DNA of 64,000 bases from Candidatus Gastranaerophilales bacterium (GTDB lineage Bacteria > Cyanobacteriota > Vampirovibrionia > Gastranaerophilales > Gastranaerophilaceae). Location of the stretch: the NCBI GenBank assembly GCA_024695865.1, contig JAILHI010000027.1:79513-143512 (forward strand), read 5' to 3'. This document shows positions 7,118-15,445 of this stretch, in pieces. Each line of letters opens with the position of its first letter. The stretch's first letter is position 1. The position numbers and the translations under genes are program-made. Under the pieces are notes generated by a model. The model was not told the DNA's origin, ran no database searches, and saw nothing but the letters and a program-made list of their open reading frames with translations.

Positions 7118-8488
7118 TCAGGTGTTTTCTTTTAATTTTTCCTCAATCTTTTGAAGAGCATTGAGCAGCGGGTCGATTGCCGTAGAAAACGGCGGCGCAT
7201 AGGGTAAATCAAGCCCCATAAATTCATCGATTTTTACACCGTTCATAATTGCCATTGAAACCGTTGCGACTCTTTTTTCGGCATCACCGTTGCCGATACC
7301 CTGAATACCTAAAATTTCTCTTGATTTTGAATCGACAATCATTTTCAGCGTAATTGTTGCGGCTTCGGGCATGTAGCCCGCCCTGTCCTCTTTTGTTACC
7401 GTTGTTGTCAAAACATCGTAGCCGAGTGCTTTTGCCTCTCGTTCGGTAATCCCCGTCATACAAACAGTATAATCAAAATATCTGCTTACGGCGGCACCCA
7501 AAACGCCCTGAAAATCACAATTACCGCTTGCTATGTTGATAGCGGCGCATCTGCCCTCTTTGTTTGCCGTTGAACCCAAAGGAAGCCAGCAGTGTTTTTT
7601 TGTTACTATATGTGTTTTTTCGCAACAGTCGCCAACGGCATATATTTTGGGATAAGACGTTGCAAAGTGAGAATTTACCCAAATACTGCCTTTTACCCCT
7701 GTTTTTAATCCCGCTTCTTTGGCAATTTCGCTGTTCGGTACGATTCCCGTGCTTATTATAATAAAATCGGTTTCGATTTCGTTGCCTTTATCGGTAATGA
7801 TTTTTGATGCAATTTCGTTTTCGCCTGTGATTTTGACTGCGTGCTGATTGTTATAAATTTTAATTTTATCGCCGTCTTTTTCTAAAATGTGTTTTTCAAT
7901 CTGTTTAGAAATATCTTCATCAAACATAGGCATTATAAATTTATGATTGTTGATTACGCTGACTTCTAAACCGTTTTTGATAAAAGCCTCCAAAAGTTCT
8001 ATGCCAATGTAGCCAAGTCCGATTATCGTTGCTGTTTTTGCCTTTTTCATTGCATTTTTTATTGCAATTCCGTCCTCTAACTTTCGCAGGGTGTAGATGT
8101 TTTTAAAATCATGCAGGTTTTCGATATCGGGAAGATAAGGTCTTGCGCCCGTTGCAATTACCAGAATGTCGTAAAAAACTTCAATTTGTTCGGGATAAGG
8201 GTGTTTTTCAAAAATGACGGTCTGTTTTTCTTTGTCAATTTTAATTGCCTTATGTTCAAGAAAAACTTTTATTCCGTGTCTTTCAAATTCCTCGGGAGAA
8301 CGAACCAGAAGTTCCTCAATATCGGGGATAATGTTTTCGATATAATAAGGCAAGCCGCATGCCGAATATGATACATGGTTTTCGTCCGTGTACATCTCAA
8401 TTATCATATCAGGATTTTCACGTCTTAACTTTGCGGCTGTTTTGGGGCCTGCCGCTCCGCCGCCTATAATTACCACTCTTTGTGTCAT
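7118..8488 (-). CDS. FAD-dependent pyridine nucleotide-disulfide oxidoreductase (CoA-disulfide reductase / NADH oxidase-like)
   Basis: This 456-residue flavoprotein has GGGAAGPKTA (FAD Rossmann, 9-18), the single active cysteine in SYSACGLPYY (C44), an NAD(P)H Rossmann at GLGYIGIE (~157-164), and the second FAD motif IYAVGDCCE. The C-terminal dimerisation domain includes GIQGIG and LPYAPPFS. This is the architecture of CoA-disulfide reductases and Nox-type NADH oxidases, which reduce CoA/thiol disulfides or O2. The two cannot be told apart from sequence alone. It is downstream of Hsp20 and a TM1266-like gene, which suggests a redox or oxygen-stress role. No SD lies immediately before its ATG (see the hairpin at 8499-8532). 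Confidence 0.88.
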   Translation of the reverse strand: MTQRVVIIGGGAAGPKTAAKLRRENPDMIIEMYTDENHVSYSACGLPYYIENIIPDIEELLVRSPEEFERHGIKVFLEHKAIKIDKEKQTVIFEKHPYPEQIEVFYDILVIATGARPYLPDIENLHDFKNIYTLRKLEDGIAIKNAMKKAKTATIIGLGYIGIELLEAFIKNGLEVSVINNHKFIMPMFDEDISKQIEKHILEKDGDKIKIYNNQHAVKITGENEIASKIITDKGNEIETDFIIISTGIVPNSEIAKEAGLKTGVKGSIWVNSHFATSYPKIYAVGDCCEKTHIVTKKHCWLPLGSTANKEGRCAAINIASGNCDFQGVLGAAVSRYFDYTVCMTGITEREAKALGYDVLTTTVTKEDRAGYMPEAATITLKMIVDSKSREILGIQGIGNGDAEKRVATVSMAIMNGVKIDEFMGLDLPYAPPFSTAIDPLLNALQKIEEKLKENT

Positions 8489-8498
8489 TGCTTTTTTA

Positions 8499-8532
8499 AG
8501 GCAAAATTTTTCTAAACAGAAAAATTTTGCCT
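8499..8532 (-). promoter_or_regulatory. Perfect 15-bp stem-loop between SD and start codon
   Basis: AGGCAAAATTTTTCT (8499-8513) and its exact complement (8518-8532) flank an AAAC loop. On the mRNA the strong SD AAAGGTG lies just 5' of the hairpin, and the ATG lies 10 nt 3' of it. Folding would bring the SD to normal spacing. It is not a standard terminator because TTAAAAAAGC, not a T run, follows. Confidence 0.7.
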
Positions 8533-8544
8533 CACCTTTCTTTG

Positions 8545-8793
8545 TTAAAAATCAAATTCCATTCGCTGAATTTCCGTTCCGCTTATATCCAAAAGTCTGT
8601 TTTCGATAATTACTGCTTTTTCTTTTAGCGGGATATTTAAAATTATCAGCGCTTCCTGCGGACAATCTTCGGCTTTAACGCTGTTTAAACCAAGCCTTGT
8701 TTTGATAAAACAGCCGTATTCCGTCAAAATCTTCTGTATTTTGATTGCGTTATCAGCCCTGTCCTGCGTTTTTACTCCGAGAATTACCGTCAT
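8545..8793 (-). CDS. Small ACT-like protein resembling the TM1266 iron-only hydrogenase system regulator
   Basis: The 82-residue product matches the TM1266-type pattern: a hydrophobic first strand (VILGVKTQDRADNA), ILTEYGCFIKTRLGL (where the family has ILHEYG..I.gR.G), a middle strand LIILNI, and a C-terminal helix-strand ENRLLDISGTEIQRMEF. These ACT-fold proteins are usually encoded with [FeFe]-hydrogenase maturation genes. No hydrogenase gene is visible here, so the functional label is tentative. Its ATG overlaps the Hsp20 stop (ATGA), which indicates translational coupling. Confidence 0.6.
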   Translation of the reverse strand: MTVILGVKTQDRADNAIKIQKILTEYGCFIKTRLGLNSVKAEDCPQEALIILNIPLKEKAVIIENRLLDISGTEIQRMEFDF

Positions 8794-9254
8794 GCTTCGC
8801 TAATCTCTATCTTTCTCTTTTTATCTTCTTCTTTTTGAAGTTTTTCAAGTTCAACAGACAGTATGCCGTTTTTGAGTTTTGCATCACATTTTTCCATATT
8901 TACATCAACGGGAAAATATATCGTCCTGCAATAATTACCGTATCTGAACTCGCTTTTGTGATATTTTTTCTTTTTATCGTTTTCTTCTTTTTCCGATTTC
9001 TTTTCGGCAGAAATCTTTAAAGAATTTTTGTGCAAATCTACTTCGATGTTATCCCGTTCTATCCCCGGCAGTTCGACTTTTACAAGGTATTTATCCTCAA
9101 ATTCCTTGATATCAACAGGCATAGTCATTCCTTTTACTTCCTGCTCAAAAACGTATTCTGGAAACAAATTGTCAAAACTTTTGTGCAAAACCGAGGTAAT
9201 GTCGTCGTTTAACATGCTCAAAAATGTATCCGGTTTTTTGATTAAATACTTCAT
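8790..9254 (-). CDS. Hsp20 / alpha-crystallin small heat-shock protein (first copy)
   Basis: This 154-residue ATP-independent holdase has an N-terminal arm (residues 1-45) and the alpha-crystallin domain with KYLVKVELPGIERDNIEVDL, SLKISAEKKSEKEEND and the C-terminal signature AKLKNGILSVELEK. The IXI-like tail (RKIEISEA) is weak. The SD AAAGGAG precedes the start. It is the first gene of a reverse-strand run with the TM1266-like and CoADR-like genes. A second Hsp20 gene lies at 16525-16956. Confidence 0.92.
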   Translation of the reverse strand: MKYLIKKPDTFLSMLNDDITSVLHKSFDNLFPEYVFEQEVKGMTMPVDIKEFEDKYLVKVELPGIERDNIEVDLHKNSLKISAEKKSEKEENDKKKKYHKSEFRYGNYCRTIYFPVDVNMEKCDAKLKNGILSVELEKLQKEEDKKRKIEISEA

Positions 9255-9291
9255 ATTTTTCTCCTTTAAACTTTACAGATACATTTTTAAC

Positions 9292-9327
9292 AAAAATAAC
9301 GGTACTCACATTAGCCATGAGTACCGT
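9292..9327 (-). terminator. Intrinsic terminator after the 102-residue protein gene
   Basis: ACGGTACTCA (9299-9308) pairs perfectly with TGAGTACCGT (9318-9327). On the reverse strand the hairpin is followed by TATTTTTGTT. It separates the 9365-9673 gene from the Hsp20 unit. Confidence 0.85.
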
Positions 9328-9364
9328 CAACGAAAGGTTAGTTATTTTTTGTAAGTTTTGTTTA

Positions 9365-9673
9365 TTACGCTTCTTCAGCGTCCATTTCTTCGAGTTGATT
9401 TTTCTTTAAGTTATAAAGAACCATATCAGCCAATAATTCAAAGGATGCTGCATCTTTGATATCTGCTGAAAATTCTTTTACTAATGATTCACGAACCATT
9501 TTTTGTAAATATAATTCGGTTGCTTCAACGTTGTTTTCTTTTTTGCCGCAAATTAAATCGAAGTAATTAGTGTTCATATCTGCTTCTTTTAATGCCGAGA
9601 ACATTGTCCATTTTAATTTGGGCTGGATATTTTTGATTTCTCTTACTACTTTTAAATTCTTTAAATTAAACAT
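9365..9673 (-). CDS. Small helical protein of unknown function
   Basis: The 102-residue product starts MFNLKNLKVVREIKNI, contains a Cys in FDLICGKKEN, and ends in an acidic tail (EEMDAEEA). It is predicted largely helical, with no signal peptide or membrane helix. The SD AAAGGTAAG precedes the ATG and a strong terminator follows, so it is a stand-alone expressed gene. The acidic, helix-rich composition would suit a small regulatory or assembly factor, but no family is recognised. Confidence 0.75.
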   Translation of the reverse strand: MFNLKNLKVVREIKNIQPKLKWTMFSALKEADMNTNYFDLICGKKENNVEATELYLQKMVRESLVKEFSADIKDAASFELLADMVLYNLKKNQLEEMDAEEA

Positions 9674-9929
9674 TTTTACTTACCTTTCGTTTTTTCTTAC
9701 ACTCTTTTTATTTTAACCTGTTCAATCAGTTTCTTCATTACACTTTAGAATTAGTTGATTTGAACTTACCACACTTTTGATACTTACATAAGTTTACTCA
9801 AGATGAAAAATTGACTTTTTTGCCCGAGCAGTGTTACATTTCTTAATATATTAAAAATTTTTTGCGGTGATTATTGCTATTTAGACAAAAATATCATACA
9901 ATCGTATGACATAAAAATGTTGGTATCGT

Positions 9930-10145
9930 ATGGGAAAATGTAAAAAAAGAACGTTAAATAAGCCTGTTTTGGAAAAAAAACTGAGCAGAGAATCTGCGAT
10001 AGAATATATTGTTGAAAAAGTCAGGGGAAATTGCATTGATAATGTCAGCAAGCAGTATTTGTCGCTTTTTTGTATTACGCCCGAAGAACTCACGGAAGCA
10101 GGCGCCGCCTACGAGGAAGTGCTTGTTTTAAGCAGGTTTATGTGA
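9930..10145 (+). CDS. Small basic-to-acidic protein, possible gene
   Basis: The 71-residue product has a basic start (GKCKKRTLNK), then ESAIEYIVEKVRGN and PEELTEAGAAYEEVLVLSRFM, a plausible helical protein composition. No SD is evident; the preceding bases read TTGGTATCGT. A small inverted repeat (TCATAC/GTATGA at 9894-9909) lies 20-35 nt upstream and could be an operator. An antisense frame (9881-10093) is Phe/Ser-rich and much less protein-like. Function unknown. Confidence 0.45.
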   Translation: MGKCKKRTLNKPVLEKKLSRESAIEYIVEKVRGNCIDNVSKQYLSLFCITPEELTEAGAAYEEVLVLSRFM

Positions 10146-10196
10146 GTATTCTTTTATCATGCTCTCTTTGATTACCATAACGAATTTTGGCTAACA

Positions 10197-11570
10197 TCAG
10201 AAAGTATTTGTCGCAACGGGGTTTTTGAACTTCGTTATACTTGCGTGATACAAAAGGTCAATTTCTTTTGTCGGGCCGCTTCTGTTTTTTGCAATGATAA
10301 GTTGTGCTTTTCCTTTTAAATCGGGATTTTCTTTATCGTAATATTCAGGTCTGTGGATAAACATAACTATATCGGCATCTTGTTCGATTGACCCCGAATC
10401 TCTCAAATCGGACAAAAGCGGTTTTTTATCTCCGCCTCTGCTTTCTGTTGTACGGTTTAATTGCGCAAGCGCAAGAATAGGTACTTCAAGTTCTTTTGAA
10501 AGAATTTTCAAACCTCTTGAAATTTCTGAAACTTCCTGTGTTCTGTTAACCTGCGAATTTGTGTTGTTGCTTTGGATTAACTGTAAATAGTCGATTACAA
10601 CCAAACCTAAACGTTTATCCTTCATTTTAAGTCGGCGGCATTTCGTTCTTATATCCGAAACCGTCAGATTGCCGTCATCAGTAATATATATTTTGGAATT
10701 TTCACTGAGCAGCGGCATGGCTGTTGTAATTTTTTCCCAGTCCTGAGTTTGCAGTTTACCCGTTTTAATTCTGCCTGATTCGACTTCGGATTCCGAACTT
10801 AACATTCTGTACATCAGTTCTGTCTTTGCCATTTCAAGAGAAAATATTGCAACTGCCTTATCTGTTTTTAATCCGACATGCTGTGCTATATTCAGAGCAA
10901 GCGCCGTTTTTCCCATTGCGGGACGTGCCGCAAGAATAACGAGGGTTGATGGCTGTAACCCTGATGTCAGGTGGTCAAAATCATAAAAGCCCGTTTCTAT
11001 GCCCGAAAGTTCATTCTGGTGATTATAACGATATTCAATATTTTCATAGGCGCTATACACAAGTTCTGTAAGGTTTTGCATATCGGTATTGTTTTTTTGT
11101 GCGGCAACATCAAAAACAAATTTTTCTGCACACGTTAAAGCAATATCGGGAGATTCCGCTTCGTATGCCAAATTGACTATTTCGGAACCCGCCGTAATTA
11201 ATTTTCTTCTTATCGAAGTTTCTTTTACTATTTGCGCATAATAACCGATATTGACAGACGTAACGGCATTTAAGTTTAAATCTGTTATATAATCTCTGCC
11301 GCCTGCGTCTTCGAGTTCCCCGTTCTTATTCAGTTGGTCGGAAACGGTAACGATATCAACGGGCAGATTTCTGTCTGTCAGATATCTGATTACCGAATAA
11401 ATCAGTCTGTTTGCGGGTTTATAAAAATCCTCGGGCAAAAGCATGTCTGCAATTTTAAGATATGATGACGGTGTCATTAAAATTGCACCTAAAACCGCTT
11501 CTTCGGCATCAAGATTTTGAGGAATAATATTGTTACCCGAAGTCTTTTTTACAACCGCATTTTTTGCCAT
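10197..11570 (-). CDS. dnaB: Replicative DNA helicase DnaB
   Basis: This 457-residue hexameric 5'-3' helicase opens the replication fork. The N-terminal domain begins IPQNLDAEEAVLGAIL. The RecA-like C-terminal domain has the P-loop AARPAMGKTALAL at ~210-222, ISRGLKILSKELEVPILALAQL (read as two halves across the H3 motif), LRDSGSIEQDADIVMF and the arginine-finger region IIAKNRSGPT. No intein is present. Length is normal. The SD lies in GGAGTAAAGGA just upstream. It is isolated from the rplI/ssb genes often found nearby in other bacteria. Confidence 0.96.
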   Translation of the reverse strand: MAKNAVVKKTSGNNIIPQNLDAEEAVLGAILMTPSSYLKIADMLLPEDFYKPANRLIYSVIRYLTDRNLPVDIVTVSDQLNKNGELEDAGGRDYITDLNLNAVTSVNIGYYAQIVKETSIRRKLITAGSEIVNLAYEAESPDIALTCAEKFVFDVAAQKNNTDMQNLTELVYSAYENIEYRYNHQNELSGIETGFYDFDHLTSGLQPSTLVILAARPAMGKTALALNIAQHVGLKTDKAVAIFSLEMAKTELMYRMLSSESEVESGRIKTGKLQTQDWEKITTAMPLLSENSKIYITDDGNLTVSDIRTKCRRLKMKDKRLGLVVIDYLQLIQSNNTNSQVNRTQEVSEISRGLKILSKELEVPILALAQLNRTTESRGGDKKPLLSDLRDSGSIEQDADIVMFIHRPEYYDKENPDLKGKAQLIIAKNRSGPTKEIDLLYHASITKFKNPVATNTF

Positions 11571-11717
11571 TCCTTTACTCCTTATGCATGCTTCATTATG
11601 TTCGGATAATATCAGGCATACAGGACAAAATGTGACCGATATTTTTCAAACATAATAAAACTTATCTTTATAATATCATGCAAAAGGGTAAGTTTTCAAA
11701 AACATTCCGCAAAAAGT

Positions 11718-11966
11718 TTAAACTTCGATAAAAAGTTTTCTGCCGACAATGTTCGGTTTGTTGTTGTAATAACCTGCAAAATAGCCCGTTGGCGACGGAT
11801 TATTTTTTCCGTAAAAATCATTTTTCTTGTTCATTTGTTCAAGAGTTTGATTTAAAAACGGGTTTGCAAAAGGGTTTGAATACTGGGGTTTTGATACGGC
11901 AGGCGCTGCCGTTGCCGCCGATGTTGACAATACGTTCGTTAAAAAATTTTCTAATCCGTTAATCAT
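11718..11966 (-). CDS. Small Asn/Pro/Phe-rich protein of unknown function
   Basis: The 82-residue product has a short helical start (NGLENFLTNVLS), an Ala-rich linker, a low-complexity NPF-containing middle (YSNPFANPFLNQ) and a C-terminal IVGRKLFIEV. The strong SD GGGAGAAG supports translation. It is probably mostly disordered and has no signal peptide. It lies downstream of dnaB's promoter region but on its own transcript. No family is recognised. Confidence 0.6.
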   Translation of the reverse strand: MINGLENFLTNVLSTSAATAAPAVSKPQYSNPFANPFLNQTLEQMNKKNDFYGKNNPSPTGYFAGYYNNKPNIVGRKLFIEV

Positions 11967-12124
11967 TCTTACTTCTCCCTGTCTGCATTTTTATTAATGA
12001 TTTAATGCAGCATTGTCATCATTATAAATAATATTATTAATTTTTTTTAACTATTTTTTAAAAAACCGTCTTTATGAACGAAAAAAGAGTAATATATTTA
12101 TAGGATTATAAAAAGGATATAAAA

Positions 12125-12499
12125 ATGCTTTGTCCCGTTTGTGAAAACCCTTTGGTAGTTGTAGAGAGAGATAATGTTGAACTTGACTGGTGTCCCGTTT
12201 GCAACGGCTTTTGGTTTGACGCTGACGAATGGAAACTTATCGGGGTAGAAGATGAAAAATATAATCCTTTCACTTACGAAGCGGTAAAAGTCAATGAAAA
12301 AGGCAGGCAATGCCCTATCTGCGATAAAATGATGGATAAAATCAAAATCGGAGAAACCATTTTGGACAGATGTCCGAATTTCCACGGTCTCTGGTTTGAC
12401 AAAAACGAACTTTCCCGTTTTGTAAATGACGCAAATTCTAATGAAATCAATACAAAAACAGTAAATTTTTTAGGCGAAGTCTTCAGTATTAAAAAATAA
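12125..12499 (+). CDS. Double zf-TFIIB-type zinc ribbon protein
   Basis: The 124-residue protein carries two copies of the zf-TFIIB module. Copy 1 has CPVC (3-6) and WCPVCNGFWFDADE. Copy 2 has CPIC (~61-64) and RCPNFHGLWFDKNEL, where the last Cys of the pair is replaced so that a His may serve. The function of this family is unknown. It leads a run with lemA (14-nt gap) and an M48 protease whose own C-terminus is a zinc ribbon. It is preceded by AAAAGGAT. Confidence 0.85.
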   Translation: MLCPVCENPLVVVERDNVELDWCPVCNGFWFDADEWKLIGVEDEKYNPFTYEAVKVNEKGRQCPICDKMMDKIKIGETILDRCPNFHGLWFDKNELSRFVNDANSNEINTKTVNFLGEVFSIKK

Positions 12500-12512
12500 A
12501 AGGAGTTAAAAA

Positions 12513-13076
12513 ATGACACAATCACAATTAATGACTTTTTTACCGATAATTATTCTGGCGGTAATTTTTATTTGGGTTGTTATGGTTTACAACGGTCTTG
12601 TTGTTCTTAAAAACCAGGTTAAAAATGCATGGTCGCAAATCGATGTTCAGTTAAAAAGACGTTATGATTTAATACCCAATCTCGTTGAAACGGTAAAAGG
12701 CTATGCCGCTCACGAAAAATCCGCTCTTGAAGCCGTAATCAAAGCAAGACAAACTGCAATTAACATCGATAACGTCAAGGATAAAGCCGTTGCGGAAAAT
12801 GCCCTTTCAGGTGCTTTAAAATCACTCTTTGCGGTCGCTGAAAATTATCCCGACTTAAAAGCCAACGAAAACTTCTTGCAGTTACAGGAAGAAATTACTT
12901 CAACTGAAAACAAAATCAGTTATGCAAGACAATTCTATAACGACTCTGTTTTGGAATATAACAATAAGAAAGAAATGTTCCCGACAAATATGATTGCGAC
13001 AATCTTTAATTTTGAACACAGAGATTTCTTTGAAGCAAGCGTAACCGAAAAAGAAGCACCGCAGGTTAAATTCTAG
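12513..13076 (+). CDS. LemA family protein
   Basis: This 187-residue protein has an N-terminal transmembrane helix (residues ~8-28), then a helical bundle starting [26 protein letters not shown] (quoted in part), which is the LemA signature. [19 protein letters not shown] and FPTNMIA follow, also typical. LemA proteins are membrane-anchored with the bundle outside or in the periplasm; their function is unclear. Genomic pairing with M48/HtpX-type proteases is common, as here (19-nt gap). SD AAAGGAG. Confidence 0.93.
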   Translation: MTQSQLMTFLPIIILAVIFIWVVMVYNGLVVLKNQVKNAWSQIDVQLKRRYDLIPNLVETVKGYAAHEKSALEAVIKARQTAINIDNVKDKAVAENALSGALKSLFAVAENYPDLKANENFLQLQEEITSTENKISYARQFYNDSVLEYNNKKEMFPTNMIATIFNFEHRDFFEASVTEKEAPQVKF

Positions 13077-13095
13077 TCAAATTTAAGGCAGTAAT

Positions 13096-14448
13096 ATGTG
13101 GCATCAAATCGCTATAAATAAAAGAAACAGTTGTATTTTATTAACACTGATGCTGTTAGTGTTATTAGTTCTCGGCGCTGCTTTTGGCATGTTAATATCT
13201 TACTACTTTCCGATAGAAATGGCGAGGTCAGCCGATTTTCAGCAGATGATGCTTCATTCTGCGCAGGACGGCATAATTGTTGCCTTTGTAGTTTGGTGTA
13301 TATTGCTGCTCTGTGCCTTAACAAACGGAAAAAATGCTATTCTTGCCTTAAATCAGGCCTACAAACTTCCCGAATATTCGCATCTCGTCCTCGAAAACGT
13401 AGTGGAAGAAATGTCAATTGCGGCAGGGCTGCCAAAGCCGCCCGAAATCTATGTTATTGATACCGCAATGCCTAATGCTTTTGCAACGGGACTTAACCCA
13501 AAGAAAGCGGCAATTGCCGTTACAACAGGACTTCTTGTTGAATTGGACAGAGATGAATTGCAAGCCGTTGTTGCTCATGAAATTGCGCATATTGTCAATC
13601 GTGACACGATGTATATGATATTTGCGGGTGTTATGATTGGAACAATCGTTTTTCTTTCGGAACTCGGTTTGCGTTTTATGAGAAACGGTTTCAGGTCAAA
13701 AAGATGCCGTGGCGGCGGAAAAGGGGATTTGATAATTCTTGTTGTATGTTTGTTTTTGATGATACTTGCACCGATATTGGCGCAGTTATTGTATTTTTCA
13801 ATCTCTCAAAGGAGAGAATATCTTGCCGATGCCTGTGCCGTTCAATACACAAGATACCCGCAGGGACTTGCAACCGCTCTTGCAAAAATTTCGGGCTCTC
13901 TGTACATGTTCAGAGATGCGGATAAAATAACCTCGGCAATGTATATTGTTCACCCTCTCGATTATGAAAAACGTTATAAAAGCACTTATTCTATGTTTGG
14001 AAATGCTTTTTCCACCCACCCGCCCACAGAAAAAAGAATTAAAATTCTCGAAAAAATGACGGGTGCCGATTTTAACGCATATAATGAGGCTTTTGTTAAG
14101 GTTTCAAAATTCGGAAAAAGACCGCTTCTTAAAAAAGAATTTTTATACGGTGTAAAACCGATGGAAATTCAAAATCCGAAGGAAAAGAAAGAAAAAGAAA
14201 ATCCCGTTCCGTCTGCTATGGGCATAGCAGCGGCGGCTGCAGGCGTTGCGGTCTTGTCGGAAGCCGAAAAGGCTCATAAACTCGCAAAAGAAAAAGTAGA
14301 AAGAAAAAGAAGTGCCCAAAACATTGTATTAAAGGCAAATAATTATATTGAGAAAGAATGTTCCTGCGGAACCAAATTCAAATTCCCCGAAGAATATGAA
14401 GGTCAAACCATTCGGTGTCCGCACTGCAAACAAAACATTCTCGTTTAA
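13096..14448 (+). CDS. M48-family membrane zinc metalloprotease (HtpX-like) with C-terminal zinc ribbon
   Basis: The 450-residue protein has two N-terminal membrane helices (~13-36, ~58-76), the catalytic HEIAH at 161-165, two further helices (~172-190, ~210-232), and the third zinc ligand region REYLADACAVQYT. It probably acts in membrane-protein quality control. The unusual part is the tail after ~370: a charged, Ala-rich linker and then CSCGTKF...CPHCK, a four-Cys ribbon absent from E. coli HtpX. Together with the preceding double zinc-ribbon gene this suggests a metal- or partner-binding theme. It is coexpressed with LemA. Confidence 0.9.
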   Translation: MWHQIAINKRNSCILLTLMLLVLLVLGAAFGMLISYYFPIEMARSADFQQMMLHSAQDGIIVAFVVWCILLLCALTNGKNAILALNQAYKLPEYSHLVLENVVEEMSIAAGLPKPPEIYVIDTAMPNAFATGLNPKKAAIAVTTGLLVELDRDELQAVVAHEIAHIVNRDTMYMIFAGVMIGTIVFLSELGLRFMRNGFRSKRCRGGGKGDLIILVVCLFLMILAPILAQLLYFSISQRREYLADACAVQYTRYPQGLATALAKISGSLYMFRDADKITSAMYIVHPLDYEKRYKSTYSMFGNAFSTHPPTEKRIKILEKMTGADFNAYNEAFVKVSKFGKRPLLKKEFLYGVKPMEIQNPKEKKEKENPVPSAMGIAAAAAGVAVLSEAEKAHKLAKEKVERKRSAQNIVLKANNYIEKECSCGTKFKFPEEYEGQTIRCPHCKQNILV

Positions 14449-14494
14449 AATTTGACCCGAAAACAATTTTTTGATACATTTCTAACTGAACATT

Positions 14495-15445
14495 ATGGAT
14501 AACAAATTAGATTTAATAACAATAGGTGAAGGCTTGGTTGAACTTTCAAGCAGACAGAGTTTAACCTATGCGGAAACACTGAATAAATATTTTGGCGGAG
14601 ATACTTTGACAACGGCAATTGCGGCAGCCCGTTCGGGTGCAAAGGTCGGTTTTATTTCAAAAATCGGCAATGATGCGTTCAGAGACTTTTTAATCGGCGG
14701 CTGGGCGGCTGAAGGACTCGATATTTCAAGAGTAACCTGTGTGGACGGTCATAACGGTGTTTACTTTGTCGCAGGTCACGATACGGGGCATAAAGAATTT
14801 GCCTATTACCGCAAAAAAACAGCGGCAGGTATGCTTTCCGTAAGAGATATCGATGAAGAATATGTTAAATCGGCAAAAGTTGTGTATGCAACAGGTATTA
14901 CACAATCTTTATCCTTATCTGCAAAAGAAGCCGTTGCTAAACTTTTCAAAATAGCAAAAGAAAATAACATACTCGTTGCTTTTGACCCTAATTTTGATCC
15001 TAAACTCTGGACAAAAGAGGAAGCAAGAGAAGCCTATTATGAAGTTGACGATTACATTGATATTATTTTCCTTAACTTAAAATCAGACTCTCTCGAACTT
15101 TGGGGTATCGAATCTCCCGACAAACTTATTGAAATGGCACTCGACAAAGGTATTAAAACAGTTGTTTTAAAATCAAAAGCACGAGGCGGATATTTTGTCG
15201 GTACGGCAAATAAAAATATGTTTATACCTTTTTATTCCGATATTAAAAATGATTCAACGGGAGCAGGAGATTCCTTTAACGGTGTATTTTTGTACGAATT
15301 ATCCAAGGACAAATCCCCGTTTGAAGCAGCAAAAATCGCTTCTGTCGTTTCGGGATTACAGGTCAGAAATATCGGCGCAATCAAAGCAATTCCCTCTGCA
15401 AAAGAAGTTGCGGATGCAATAAAGGAACAAAATGAAAAACAGTAA
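14495..15445 (+). CDS. PfkB-family carbohydrate kinase
   Basis: This 316-residue ribokinase-fold enzyme phosphorylates a sugar or sugar acid. The N-terminal motif YFGGDTLTTAIAAARSG and the C-terminal anion-hole motif DSTGAGDSFNGVF (with the catalytic Asp of GAGD) define the family. Similarity to 2-keto-3-deoxygluconate kinase or fructokinase is plausible, but the substrate cannot be fixed from sequence. The start has no clear SD. It overlaps csaB by 14 nt, so the two are co-translated, possibly tying sugar activation to a cell-wall glycan. Confidence 0.88.
   Translation: MDNKLDLITIGEGLVELSSRQSLTYAETLNKYFGGDTLTTAIAAARSGAKVGFISKIGNDAFRDFLIGGWAAEGLDISRVTCVDGHNGVYFVAGHDTGHKEFAYYRKKTAAGMLSVRDIDEEYVKSAKVVYATGITQSLSLSAKEAVAKLFKIAKENNILVAFDPNFDPKLWTKEEAREAYYEVDDYIDIIFLNLKSDSLELWGIESPDKLIEMALDKGIKTVVLKSKARGGYFVGTANKNMFIPFYSDIKNDSTGAGDSFNGVFLYELSKDKSPFEAAKIASVVSGLQVRNIGAIKAIPSAKEVADAIKEQNEKQ

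Noticed and set aside
9881..10093. Reverse 70-residue frame opposite the small gene at 9930
   Set aside because: Phe/Ser-rich, no SD, and less protein-like than the forward frame.
12725..13460. Forward frames overlapping the lemA/M48 start (e.g. 13131-13460)
   Set aside because: The M48 gene is certain by its motifs and membrane helices; the other frames are Cys/Arg-rich shadows.
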